From: Coleofasciculus sp. S288
GTDB lineage: Bacteria > Cyanobacteriota > Cyanobacteriia > Cyanobacteriales > Coleofasciculaceae
Length of the DNA stretch: 12,504 nucleotides
Assembly (NCBI GenBank): GCA_020216575.1
Contig: JAIUYC010000020.1
Coordinates: forward strand, 1 to 12,504
Reading direction: 5' to 3'
How positions within the stretch are numbered: position 1 is the stretch's first letter; every line of letters begins with the position of its first letter. Shown here one piece after another: positions 1 through 6,100 of this stretch. The notes under the pieces are model-generated. The model made no database searches, had not been told where the DNA came from, and was given only the letters and a program-made list of their open reading frames with translations. Position numbers and translations under genes: made by a program.

Positions 1-593
1 ATCAACATCGTTGTTCCTGTCCGCATTCCTGCTGCTACCACAGCAGAGGGGAATGTCTGGACACGCCGGCCCTAAATTCCAGCACAGCCGTAAGAACAGG
101 CAGCACCGAGAATAGCGACTTGTCCGAGCCTACTCAGGCTCAGCCCCTGCAAAGCTTCTGGGCCAATTAACACTACTACACCGCACAGTCCCAACAACAC
201 TCCAACAAAGCGGTTAGTTGTCAGACGCTCATCTGAGGTTAGGAAGTGAGCTAGTATCACTGTAAATACTGGAGTTGTGGCGTTAAGAATGGCAGCGAGG
301 CTGCTGCTGATATGGGTTTGTCCCCAAACAATCAGGCTAAACGGTATCAGGTTATTCAATGCTCCCATCACCAAAAATTCACGCCATAGCTTGGGCGAGA
401 CAGGCATTCGTTTCCCCTTGAGAAAGATAAAGGTAGTCAGCACAATTGCTGCTAAGCCAACCCTGCCCAACACTATTGTTAACGGCGGCAGTTCCTTAAG
501 AGCAATTTCAACGAAAAAGAAAGACCCACCCCACAACACTGATAGCATGACGAGAAGTATCCACTCTGAGAAACCCATGGTTCGTTTCTGCAT
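1..593 (-). pseudogene. EamA/DMT-family permease, interrupted by an in-frame TAG, 3' part outside window
   Basis: The reading frame starts at ATG 593, preceded by AAGGAG nine bases upstream on the minus strand. It encodes 173 residues with about five or six hydrophobic helices and the look of the first EamA domain: WGGSFFFVEIALKELPP near the start and LNATTPVFTVILAHFLTSDE in the middle. EamA proteins are inner-membrane drug/metabolite exporters of about 300 residues with two such domains. Here a TAG at 72-74 stops the frame after SYGCAGI. The same frame stays open beyond it to base 1 and reads GRRVQTFPSAVVAAGM, which fits the usual continuation into the second EamA domain. The break therefore looks like a single point nonsense change, probably recent, and not a deletion or frameshift. 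Alternatives are stop-codon readthrough or a sequencing error. The substrate cannot be told. Confidence 0.8.
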
Positions 594-618
594 ACTGGTT
601 ATCTCCTTGATGGTTTGA

Positions 619-1407
619 GTAGCCCTAGATTAAGCGTGTTTCCGGGTGACGTTCTACCCGATTCTTGCGCTCAAACTTGGAACTCAAATGTTGTAATAAT
701 TTCAGGGTTTAGTAGATCTTCGATGGTGTAAGGCTTAGAGAGGCAAATGCCTCTCTATCCATCGGCTAACAATCTGTAACACGGCGAACAGTAATAATTG
801 TGATTTTTGGCTTAGCTTGATTCAGTCCTAGTACTTTTAACGGCACGTTTCTGCCTGTCTTTATTCACTCTTACAAGAAGCTTTTGAGGATGTTGACTTT
901 TCCAACCTCAACTTCTGGCTTTAGGCAAAAATTGCAACTTTTCTTAAAAATTCTATAGGCAAGGAGATGCCATATTTGTGCAGCCAATTCAACTTATGGA
1001 ATTAGCTATTTTAGGCAAACCTAGATAAACGATAGCTGTTGACTTTTAGTTCAGTTGCTTGAGTCTCTGACAGATTCTTCCAAGAGGCTTTTGCCTTGAT
1101 TCCAGTCTTTATCCATTGCCTAGAAACAAAACACAGAGGTACTGGAGGAATATAGCGTTGCCCTCAGCATACCTTGGTTTTTGCTGTAAGGAGTTATCCG
1201 TTCACTCCGTTGTGTAAAGTTTTGCAAATGATTGCATAAGTTCTTAAACCTAGGCTGACTGGTTCATAGATGTTAAACGAGTTACTGACAGTAAGAAAGT
1301 GACTAGAACTTAGAGTATCTATCCTTTATAGGACAAAAACTGTACATTTAAATTACTAGCTTATCGAAAGCAGAACTCTGTGTATAATCAGGAATTATCT
1401 CCTGCTA
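619..1407. other. Intergenic region without a recognisable gene
   Basis: No open frame with a credible start and composition was seen on either strand. The clearest structure is an inverted repeat at 721-764. TAGAGAGGCA (736-745) pairs with TGCCTCTCTA (748-757) around a two-base centre, and CGATGG (721-726) pairs with CCATCG (759-764) outside it. A smaller hairpin, CGGGT/ACCCG, lies at 643-660 in the upstream region of the broken permease. The motif TTAGGCAAA recurs near 922 and 1011. No T-rich tail follows the large hairpin, so it is not an obvious terminator. The last 30 bases hold a promoter-like sequence for the next gene. Confidence 0.6.
1383..1388 (+). promoter_or_regulatory. Putative -10 element (TATAAT) of the repeat-protein gene
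   Basis: A perfect TATAAT lies 19 bases before the ATG at 1408. The best -35 candidate, TTATCG at 1361-1366, matches the consensus poorly. A small inverted repeat CAGGA/TCCTG (1389-1404) lies between the -10 and the ATG. If this promoter is used, the leader to ATG 1408 would be very short, while that to the internal ATG 1447 would be about 50 bases. Confidence 0.4.
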
Positions 1408-2463
1408 ATGCAGCTTAGGGTAGGAAACAATAAGCATTTAAAATCTATGACGAAACCCAACTGGCTCAAGATTTCTGAATATGTTGCCCTAGGAGCCTCA
1501 GCTGTAGGAACCATTGTTGCAGTAGTCTCTAAGCAAATAATTTATGCAGCCGCCCCGATCGCGGTAACCGGTGGATTGTATATAGCTAAGCGACTAAAAC
1601 ATAACCAACCTGAACAGCTACAGTCTCCAACAGTACCTACCCAGGTGCATCAGCCTAACATCACTTCTCAGTCAACGCCTACAGCCGAACCCCCCAGGGA
1701 GGGAACTCGTTACAGCACAGCAGAGCCAACGTCCCAAAGGCGCATTTCAAAAGAAGCGTTGTTTGAGCCACTGGAAACACTGGAACCCACCTCAGGCGAG
1801 CCATCGTCGGAAACCCCGAACCCCGTAGATCGGACGAAAGTGAAATCGTTGTTTGCCAGTCTGAAACGGGTAGAACCCACCTCAGCCAAGTCGAGTTCGA
1901 CGGAAGAGTTGCTTGAGAAGATCAAACAGGTAGAACAGCTCTCAACCCAGTCACCTCAAGAAACACCAACGCTAGGAGGGCGTATCGCCCAAGGACGAAT
2001 CTCAAAAGACGCGATTTTTGAGAAACTGGAAACCGACGAACCTAGCTCAAGCGACTCGCCTTCTGGGAAACCAATCCCCGTGGATCGGACGAAGGTGCGA
2101 TCGCTATTTGCGAAGATTCAACAGGCAGAACCAACCTCAGTTCCACCTTCAGCCCCACCGAGTGTAGTGGAACCGGACTCAACTGAGTCAGCACTGGAAG
2201 AGCCACCTCCAGTAGATCGGACGAAGGTGCGATCGCTGTTTACCAATATTCAACGGGCAGAACCGACCCCAGCTACACCAGACTCTCAGGAAGCAGTGCT
2301 TGAGAGAATTCAACAGATAGAAACCTCAATTGAGTCAACCCCAGAAACACCAACCCCAGCCGAGCCAACCTCCGGAGAGCCACCCACTGTAGATCGGACT
2401 AAAGTAAAATCTCTGTTTGATGCGATTAAAAAGGTAGACCCCCCCTCAGGAGATCAAAGTTAG
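1408..2463 (+). CDS. Unrecognised protein: hydrophobic N-terminus plus repeated short helices in a disordered Pro/Ser/Thr/Glu-rich tail
   Basis: 351 residues from ATG 1408. An internal ATG at 1447 (Met14, MTKPNWLKISEYVALG) is an attractive alternative, because the fold seems to begin there; neither start has a good Shine-Dalgarno sequence. Residues about 26-40 and 44-60 are hydrophobic and could form a membrane hairpin or a buried helical pair. From about 65 on the chain is low in complexity, rich in Pro, Ser, Thr and Glu, and probably disordered. It carries six copies of a 16-residue motif, R-x4-[SA]-[LI]-F-x2-[LI]-x3-[ED]-P, at 112, 142, 197, 227, 271 and 330. Four share VDRTKV[KR]SLF exactly. 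Two shorter relatives, ELLEKIKQVE (167-176) and AVLERIQQIE (296-305), sit between them. Residues 112-157 and 197-242 look like a duplicated two-helix block. Function is unknown; a multivalent tether or scaffold is inference only. Confidence 0.85.
   Translation: MQLRVGNNKHLKSMTKPNWLKISEYVALGASAVGTIVAVVSKQIIYAAAPIAVTGGLYIAKRLKHNQPEQLQSPTVPTQVHQPNITSQSTPTAEPPREGTRYSTAEPTSQRRISKEALFEPLETLEPTSGEPSSETPNPVDRTKVKSLFASLKRVEPTSAKSSSTEELLEKIKQVEQLSTQSPQETPTLGGRIAQGRISKDAIFEKLETDEPSSSDSPSGKPIPVDRTKVRSLFAKIQQAEPTSVPPSAPPSVVEPDSTESALEEPPPVDRTKVRSLFTNIQRAEPTPATPDSQEAVLERIQQIETSIESTPETPTPAEPTSGEPPTVDRTKVKSLFDAIKKVDPPSGDQS
1825..2418 (+). repeat. Four dispersed 30-bp coding repeats (VDRTKV[KR]SLF)
   Basis: The copies start at 1825, 2080, 2212 and 2389. 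Each reads GT-x-GATCGGAC-x-AA-x-GT-x then Lys/Arg-Ser-Leu-Phe. Copies 2 and 3 have Arg where copies 1 and 4 have Lys, and the Arg-Ser codons there spell part of GCGATCGC (HIP1) at 2097-2104 and 2229-2236. The repeats are in phase with the reading frame and separated by variable linkers. They therefore look like protein-level repeats spread by duplication and not a mobile DNA repeat. Confidence 0.85.
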
Positions 2464-2518
2464 TCTAAATTCTATAGAAATCCATTAAGTAGATGAGTTC
2501 TGAAACCTCATTGACACT

Positions 2519-2549
2519 CCCCGGATTCCGCTATCGCTAAAATCCGGGG
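2519..2549 (-). repeat. Right-end hairpin of the IS element; likely 3' end of the TnpB guide (omega) RNA
   Basis: CCCCGGATT (2519-2527) pairs perfectly with AATCCGGGG (2541-2549) around 13 bases. The tnpB stop codon (2537-2539) lies in the loop. In known TnpB systems the guide RNA comes from the 3' part of tnpB plus the right end. By analogy the guide would begin just past 2511 on the minus strand, with TGAGGTTTCAGAACTCATCT. That last step is inference. Confidence 0.65.
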
Positions 2550-3829
2550 ATTCTCAGTTCCTTCCATGAAAGGGTTTTCCCAGACGACTTTTCTAGCAGG
2601 ATTTCTCCAACTAAACAGAGGTCGGACTGTCCCTGAGCTTTTATTCCCGTGTGTCCCACGGTATTTTTTAGTATCTCAAGCGCTTTCATCAAAATGTTGA
2701 TGGCTGCGTTTTCATCCCTATCTAGAACCGTCTTGCACGCTGGACAAGAATGGGTTCTAATTGATAGGGATTTTTTGACAACCGTTCCACAATTCGAGCA
2801 ATTTTGAGATGTGTAATGCGGAGGAACAGCAACAACAACCTTATCAAACACTTGGGCAAAATACTCAAGCCACTCGCGGAACATTGACCAACTAGCATCA
2901 CTAATTGATTTGGCTAGATTAGGGTTCTTTACCAAGTTCCGCACTTTCAAGTCTTCATAGGCTACCAAATCGTTAGATTGGATTAACGCTCTCGCGGTTT
3001 TTACCACGAAATATTTACGTCGCCTACTTACACTTAAATGCTGACGAGCAACTTGAATTCTTGCCTTATGATAGCGCTTGGATTGCGGGGATTTAGTTTT
3101 AGCCATCACCTCGCCTTTCTTCCCCTTATTAGGGTTTTGGTATCTGTTAGACATCCGGCGCTGTAACTTTTTCAACCGCTTTTCAGATGCCCGAATATGG
3201 CGTGGGTTCTCTACTTTCTCCCCATTAGAGTCAGTCAGGAAATGGGATAGTCCTACGTCTATTCCAATCTCACTGCCTGTATATTTTATTTTTTCCTTGC
3301 GTTCAACATCAACGCAAAACTGTGCGTAGTAACCGTCTGCTCTTTTGACAATCCTGACTCGCTTAATCTGTTCCCGCGCGTAGAAGCTAAGGTCACGAGT
3401 TCCTTTAAGCTTAAAGCTTCCAGCTTCAAAGCCGTCAGTTAAGGTGAGAGACTTCCTATCCTCAGAAAGTTTCCAGCCAGTGGTTTTGTATTCAACCGAA
3501 CGGCAGAACTTTTTAAACTTAGGAAACCCTTTCTTTCCTGGAACCTTCTTTTTACAGTTGTCAAAGAACCTAGCAATAGCCGTCCAAGCCCGTTCCGCAG
3601 ACGCTTGACGAGCCATTGAGTTGAGCTTTTTCACCCAAGGGTACTCTGGGTTTGCGGCTAATACAGCACAGTATTTGTTCAGGGAATAGCGGTTAATTTT
3701 ATCTTCTGGTTGGCTATCCATCCAGAAACGCAAAGCTTTATTCTGGACAAACTGGGCAGCCCGGATGATATCGTCTATCACCTGAAACTGCTCGGTCTTT
3801 CCTTTTAGCTTGGCTTCTAAAACTAACAC
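2537..3829 (-). CDS. tnpB: TnpB, RNA-guided RuvC-type nuclease of the IS200/IS605 family
   Basis: 430 residues, full length for the family (about 400). The start is GTG at 3829, chosen because AAGGAGG lies seven bases upstream. The RuvC-like catalytic residues are all present: Asp191 in GIDVGLSHF, Glu292 in YEDLKVRNLVKN and Asp372 in LDRDENAAINIL. The zinc-ribbon cysteines 344, 347, 362 and 365 (CSNC...CPAC) are present too. The N-terminal half (about 1-180) corresponds to the RNA- and target-binding part, with basic KKxPGKKGFPKFK near 94-106. TnpB proteins cut DNA under the direction of an RNA made from the element's right end, which favours retention of the element. The stop codon sits in the right-end hairpin, so gene and guide RNA overlap. 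The gene appears undamaged although its partner tnpA is broken. Confidence 0.93.
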   Translation of the reverse strand: MLVLEAKLKGKTEQFQVIDDIIRAAQFVQNKALRFWMDSQPEDKINRYSLNKYCAVLAANPEYPWVKKLNSMARQASAERAWTAIARFFDNCKKKVPGKKGFPKFKKFCRSVEYKTTGWKLSEDRKSLTLTDGFEAGSFKLKGTRDLSFYAREQIKRVRIVKRADGYYAQFCVDVERKEKIKYTGSEIGIDVGLSHFLTDSNGEKVENPRHIRASEKRLKKLQRRMSNRYQNPNKGKKGEVMAKTKSPQSKRYHKARIQVARQHLSVSRRRKYFVVKTARALIQSNDLVAYEDLKVRNLVKNPNLAKSISDASWSMFREWLEYFAQVFDKVVVAVPPHYTSQNCSNCGTVVKKSLSIRTHSCPACKTVLDRDENAAINILMKALEILKNTVGHTGIKAQGQSDLCLVGEILLEKSSGKTLSWKELRIPGF

Positions 3830-3897
3830 TATTAACCCTCCTTATTGTTGAAGGTATGCTGTAAATATACACTCCTTGAGAACACCAAGCAACATAT

Positions 3898-4306
3898 ATG
3901 GCAAAGTTTGACCCTGACGAATACCACCATGAAGGCAATGCCGTATCTTTGCTCAATTACCACTTCGTCTTTATACCTAAACGACGCAAGAAGGTCTTAG
4001 TAGGCTTTCATAGCGGAACGCCTTCAGGAAATTATCTGTGATGTATGTAATGAGAATAGATGGCGAATCATCGCCCTAGAAATCAGTCCAGACCATGTAC
4101 ACTTATTCTTAAGTGCCAAACCCATCGATAGCCCGTTCATTATTATGAAACGAATTAAGGGTAGAGCCTCTCATCATCTCAGGAAAGAATTTCCGGAACT
4201 GAAACGGCTGCCTACCCTATGGACTCCTAGTTATTTTGTTTCTACTGCTGGCAATATCTGTTCAACAACGGTAAAGAACTACATTGCTAAGCACAAGGCG
4301 GGTTAA
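3898..4306 (+). pseudogene. tnpA: TnpA, IS200-like Y1 (HUH) transposase with a single frameshift
   Basis: From ATG 3898 the frame reads MAKFDPDEYHHEGNAVSLLN then YHFVFIPKRRKKVLVGF, and runs into a stop near 4042. One base later in phase, from 4010, it continues as IAERLQEIICDVCNENRWRI, then ALEISPDHVHLFLSAKPI, to a TAA at 4304. Dropping one base at about 4009 gives a continuous 135-residue protein, normal for the family. The HUH motif (HVH) and the presumed catalytic Tyr (VKNYIAKH) are in the second part. The residue four after the Tyr is His, where IS608-type enzymes have a metal-binding Gln. No clear Shine-Dalgarno precedes the ATG. A programmed shift cannot be excluded, but the plain reading is an inactivated gene. 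Confidence 0.88.
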
Positions 4307-4327
4307 AACCTGCTAGCCCTTTCATCC

Positions 4328-4369
4328 CCGGTCTGTTCGCGAAGCGTTCCCGAAGGGTAGACGCGGGGT
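4328..4369. repeat. Left-end hairpin containing a cyanobacterial-type palindromic repeat
   Basis: CCCCGGTCT pairs with AGACGCGGGG (one bulged G) around an inner segment with TTCGCGAAGCG and CCCGAAGGG. The inner motif resembles the short palindromic repeats scattered through many cyanobacterial genomes; this is from memory and not a search. Its position after tnpA makes it the best candidate for the left-end subterminal hairpin of the IS element. Confidence 0.5.
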
Positions 4370-4391
4370 TTTCAGGAATGCCCCTTATAAG

Positions 4392-4973
4392 ATGTCAGGA
4401 CTGAGTAATCTGCATTCGCTCTTCGTTCGTGGCAAAGTTTTGGGAAGTGAGTTAAAGCGCCACCAGATAGCTTGGCTGGTAACAAGCTTAGGTGTAGCAA
4501 CGACTCTTGCCAGTTGTAATACTGTGACGGCTGACCAGTATGAAGCCACCGCACAGACAACGTTGACCTGGCAAGTTAAATATTCCATTAACCCTACAAC
4601 TGATAAAAATCCGCGCTTTGAGGAGTTTGCGTCCAATTCCCTCCTCAATCGTAATGGCGAGAAACCAGAAGGCCGCGTCATTGGACCCGATGAAAAGGGA
4701 TTGTGGTGGCCTATCGTACCGCCGCAACCCAGCATTGATCAAGTTGAACAGCGCTCAAAACCGGATGAAAAGCCCAGCAGGCCAGAACTGTTACGAACGG
4801 TAAAGTACCAAATCACCTACCAACAGGACGGACAAACAGTAACGCTACCAACCAATCATCAGGTTTATCGGCAAGTGGCTAGGGCATATCCTTACGAGAA
4901 GCCTTTGCAGCTAACGCTGGGAATCAACGATGCTTCTGTGGAAAAAGCTGAGCCATTAGATAACTATAACTAA
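4392..4973 (+). CDS. Putative lipoprotein of unknown function, start region abutted by the IS element
   Basis: 193 residues from ATG 4392. A signal sequence of lipoprotein type is clear: basic LKRHQ, a hydrophobic stretch (about 26-38), then the lipobox LASC with Cys42. The mature part is mostly polar, with RNGEKPEGRVIGPDEKGLWW and later VKYQITYQQDGQTVTLPTNH; I do not recognise its family. No other Met exists in the protein. From Met1 the n-region is unusually long (25 residues). A TTG at 4440 (codon 17) would give a typical 26-residue signal peptide, so the native start is uncertain. The IS left end falls within a few bases of ATG 4392, and no Shine-Dalgarno is visible. The original promoter, ribosome site and perhaps the true 5' end may have been cut off. 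The gene converges with aroF. Confidence 0.75.
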   Translation: MSGLSNLHSLFVRGKVLGSELKRHQIAWLVTSLGVATTLASCNTVTADQYEATAQTTLTWQVKYSINPTTDKNPRFEEFASNSLLNRNGEKPEGRVIGPDEKGLWWPIVPPQPSIDQVEQRSKPDEKPSRPELLRTVKYQITYQQDGQTVTLPTNHQVYRQVARAYPYEKPLQLTLGINDASVEKAEPLDNYN

Positions 4974-4980
4974 CACAAGT

Positions 4981-5025
4981 GTTGATGAGAAACTCTCCCC
5001 TTGAAGGGGAGAACGTTTCATCGAC
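4981..5025. terminator. Strong hairpin between convergent genes
   Basis: TCTCCCC (4994-5000) pairs with GGGGAGA (5006-5012). The stem is prolonged outward by AAAC/GTTT, GATG/CATC and GTT/GAC with small bulges, so the whole gap up to the aroF stop codon is one stem-loop. It sits exactly between the ends of the lipoprotein gene (+) and aroF (-), and probably ends or stabilises both transcripts. There is no long T-run on either side. Confidence 0.7.
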
Positions 5026-5886
5026 TTAAGCAACGGCAGCAAGCTGGGAAAAGCTGTTAAATTCGGGGACAACCCGCCCAACTGATGCTGCTACAGGTCG
5101 CAAACTGTGAACCAAACTCACCATGTCTTCTAAAGAAAGTGCCTGACGCGCATCCGAAACTGATTTTTCAGGTTCCGGGTGACACTCAACAATCAAGCCA
5201 TCTGCACCACAAGCCACAGCCGCTCTTACCAAGGGGGCGACTAATTCCCGCTTCCCGACAGCGTGGGAGGGGTCTACAATGACGGGCAAGTGAGTGAGCT
5301 GCTTGAGCGCCACGACTGCCCCTAAATCCAGCACGTTGCGGGTGTAGGTATCGAAACTGCGGATGCCCCGTTCGCACAGCACGACATGAGGGTTCCCATG
5401 GCTCAGGATGTATTCTGCTGCCATAACAAACTCCTCAATCGTGGCAGCAAGTCCCCGCTTCAGCAGTATGGGCTTTTTCACCTGACCCAGCGCTTTGAGC
5501 AGGTCGAAGTTTTGCATATTGCGGCTACCAACCTGAAGCATATCCGCATGGGCAACAATTTCTTCAATTTGACCGATGGACATGACCTCCGTAACAACCG
5601 GGATGTTGTGACGCTGCCGCACCTCTGACAGAATTTCTAATCCCTCGTCTCCCAACCCTTGGAAAGCGTAGGGAGAGGTTCGGGGTTTGTAAACGCCACC
5701 TCGCAGCGCCTGAACGGGTGCTGCTTTCAACTCGGTGGCAACAGTCTCCATTTGCGATCGACTCTCGACACTACACGGACCGCCAATAATGACAAGCTCC
5801 CTCCCACCGAAGGCAACTTGTTCTGACAATGGAACGATTGTGTTGTGGTTGGGGTTTGATTGAGTTGCAAGTTTGGCATTTAACAT
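5026..5886 (-). CDS. aroF: 3-deoxy-7-phosphoheptulonate (DAHP) synthase, AroA-beta type, without N-terminal regulatory domain
   Basis: A 286-residue cytoplasmic enzyme that condenses phosphoenolpyruvate and erythrose 4-phosphate, the first step of the shikimate pathway to Phe, Tyr and Trp. ATG 5886 is set by AAGGAG eight bases upstream. Family signatures are complete: GGPCSVES (35-42), LRGGVYKPRTSPYAFQG (61-77), ILLKRGL, LCERGIRSFDTYTRNVLDLG (170-189), VDPSHAVGKRE and IVECHPEP. The metal ligands are Cys38, His208, Glu234 and Asp245, with the same spacing (170, 26, 11) as in the Thermotoga enzyme. Only about 30 residues precede the catalytic barrel, so the ferredoxin/ACT-like or chorismate-mutase domain used for feedback in other AroA-beta enzymes is absent. 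The 5' leader instead carries two aromatic-rich leader peptides with terminators, so attenuation is the likely control. Confidence 0.95.
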   Translation of the reverse strand: MLNAKLATQSNPNHNTIVPLSEQVAFGGRELVIIGGPCSVESRSQMETVATELKAAPVQALRGGVYKPRTSPYAFQGLGDEGLEILSEVRQRHNIPVVTEVMSIGQIEEIVAHADMLQVGSRNMQNFDLLKALGQVKKPILLKRGLAATIEEFVMAAEYILSHGNPHVVLCERGIRSFDTYTRNVLDLGAVVALKQLTHLPVIVDPSHAVGKRELVAPLVRAAVACGADGLIVECHPEPEKSVSDARQALSLEDMVSLVHSLRPVAASVGRVVPEFNSFSQLAAVA

Positions 5887-5907
5887 GGGTTCGACTCCTT
5901 GGTGAAG

Positions 5908-5946
5908 AAAAAACCCGGTTCCCTGTAGGTAAGGGTTCCGGGTTTT
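5908..5946 (-). terminator. Attenuator terminator 2, directly upstream of aroF
   Basis: On the minus strand AAAACCCGG-AA-CCCT pairs with AGGG-AA-CCGGGTTTT around seven bases, and six consecutive T follow (5913-5908). This is a full intrinsic terminator only about 21 bases before the aroF start codon, so it can only make sense as a conditional stop for aroF itself. Its 5' arm (ACCCGGAAC, 5943-5935) is also exactly complementary to the end of leader ORF 2. Confidence 0.85.
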
Positions 5947-5981
5947 AGTGAAAAGTTGGCACGCCTTTACTTACCCGGAAC
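5935..5981 (-). promoter_or_regulatory. Antiterminator 2 (alternative pairing)
   Basis: GTTCCGGGT (5981-5973, last codons and stop of leader ORF 2) is the perfect 9-bp complement of ACCCGGAAC (5943-5935, 5' arm of terminator 2). The two structures exclude each other. A ribosome stalled on the aromatic codons leaves this segment free to pair, preventing termination; a ribosome reaching the stop codon covers it, so the terminator forms. Confidence 0.8.
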
Positions 5982-6054
5982 TGCTTCTGAGCCAGAAGTA
6001 AAAGCCAAAAAACCAGCTACCAGGATAGGTTGTCAAGCTGCGATCCTGTGGCAT
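5971..6054 (-). CDS. Aromatic leader peptide 2 of the aroF attenuator (27 aa)
   Basis: The frame runs ATG 6054 to TAA 5971, preceded by AGGGG five bases upstream. It contains Tyr10 and the block WFFGFYFW at residues 14-21, so seven of eight consecutive codons are Trp, Phe or Tyr (eight aromatic residues of 27). The peptide starts MPQDRSLTTYPGS and ends LRSSSG. Its last codons and stop codon form one arm of antiterminator 2. The product is presumably not functional as a protein; its translation would measure charged tRNA-Phe, tRNA-Tyr and tRNA-Trp. It lies between terminator 1 and terminator 2. Confidence 0.85.
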   Translation of the reverse strand: MPQDRSLTTYPGSWFFGFYFWLRSSSG

Positions 6055-6076
6055 CGTTGCCCCTATAAAACAAGAA

Positions 6077-6100
6077 GACCGCAGATTTTGTTCTGCGGTC
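6077..6100 (-). terminator. Attenuator terminator 1
   Basis: GACCGCAGA and TCTGCGGTC form a perfect 9-bp stem with a six-base loop. On the minus strand TTCTTGTTTT follows, a slightly interrupted U-rich tail. It lies between leader peptide 1 and leader peptide 2. It could also be read as a late terminator of the hydrolase gene 280 bases upstream, but the leader peptide and antiterminator just before it favour an attenuator. Confidence 0.78.

Larger units (their letters stand above)
2511..4390 (-). mobile_element. IS200/IS605-family element (tnpB intact, tnpA frameshifted)
   Basis: The element has the IS605 layout, with tnpA and tnpB divergent around a gap of about 70 bases. The right end, read on the minus strand, has a perfect 9-bp hairpin (2519-2549) preceded directly by GAAT and followed by GTGTCAA ending at 2511. 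GAAT at the hairpin foot and TCAA as cleavage site are the right-end guide and cleavage tetranucleotides known for IS608, so this end is placed with fair confidence. The left end lies beyond the tnpA stop. It holds an imperfect hairpin (about 4328-4369) and probably ends at or next to TTAT/TTATA (minus strand) within 4385-4391. Elements of this family move as single strands and make no target duplication, so none is expected. With tnpA broken, movement would need a transposase in trans. Confidence 0.8.

Noticed and set aside
1156..1217. Short TTG-start frame of about 19 codons after GGAGG
   Set aside because: No enriched residues, no terminator or competing hairpin, and no downstream gene within 190 bases; probably chance.
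3991..4042. Programmed frameshift in tnpA
   Set aside because: Known IS200-type tnpA genes are single frames, and no clear slippery heptamer with a downstream structure was seen; a plain indel is simpler.
6077..6100. Reading this hairpin only as the hydrolase terminator
   Set aside because: It lies 280 bases past the hydrolase stop, beyond a promoter-like sequence and an aromatic leader ORF, so an attenuator explains more of the sequence.
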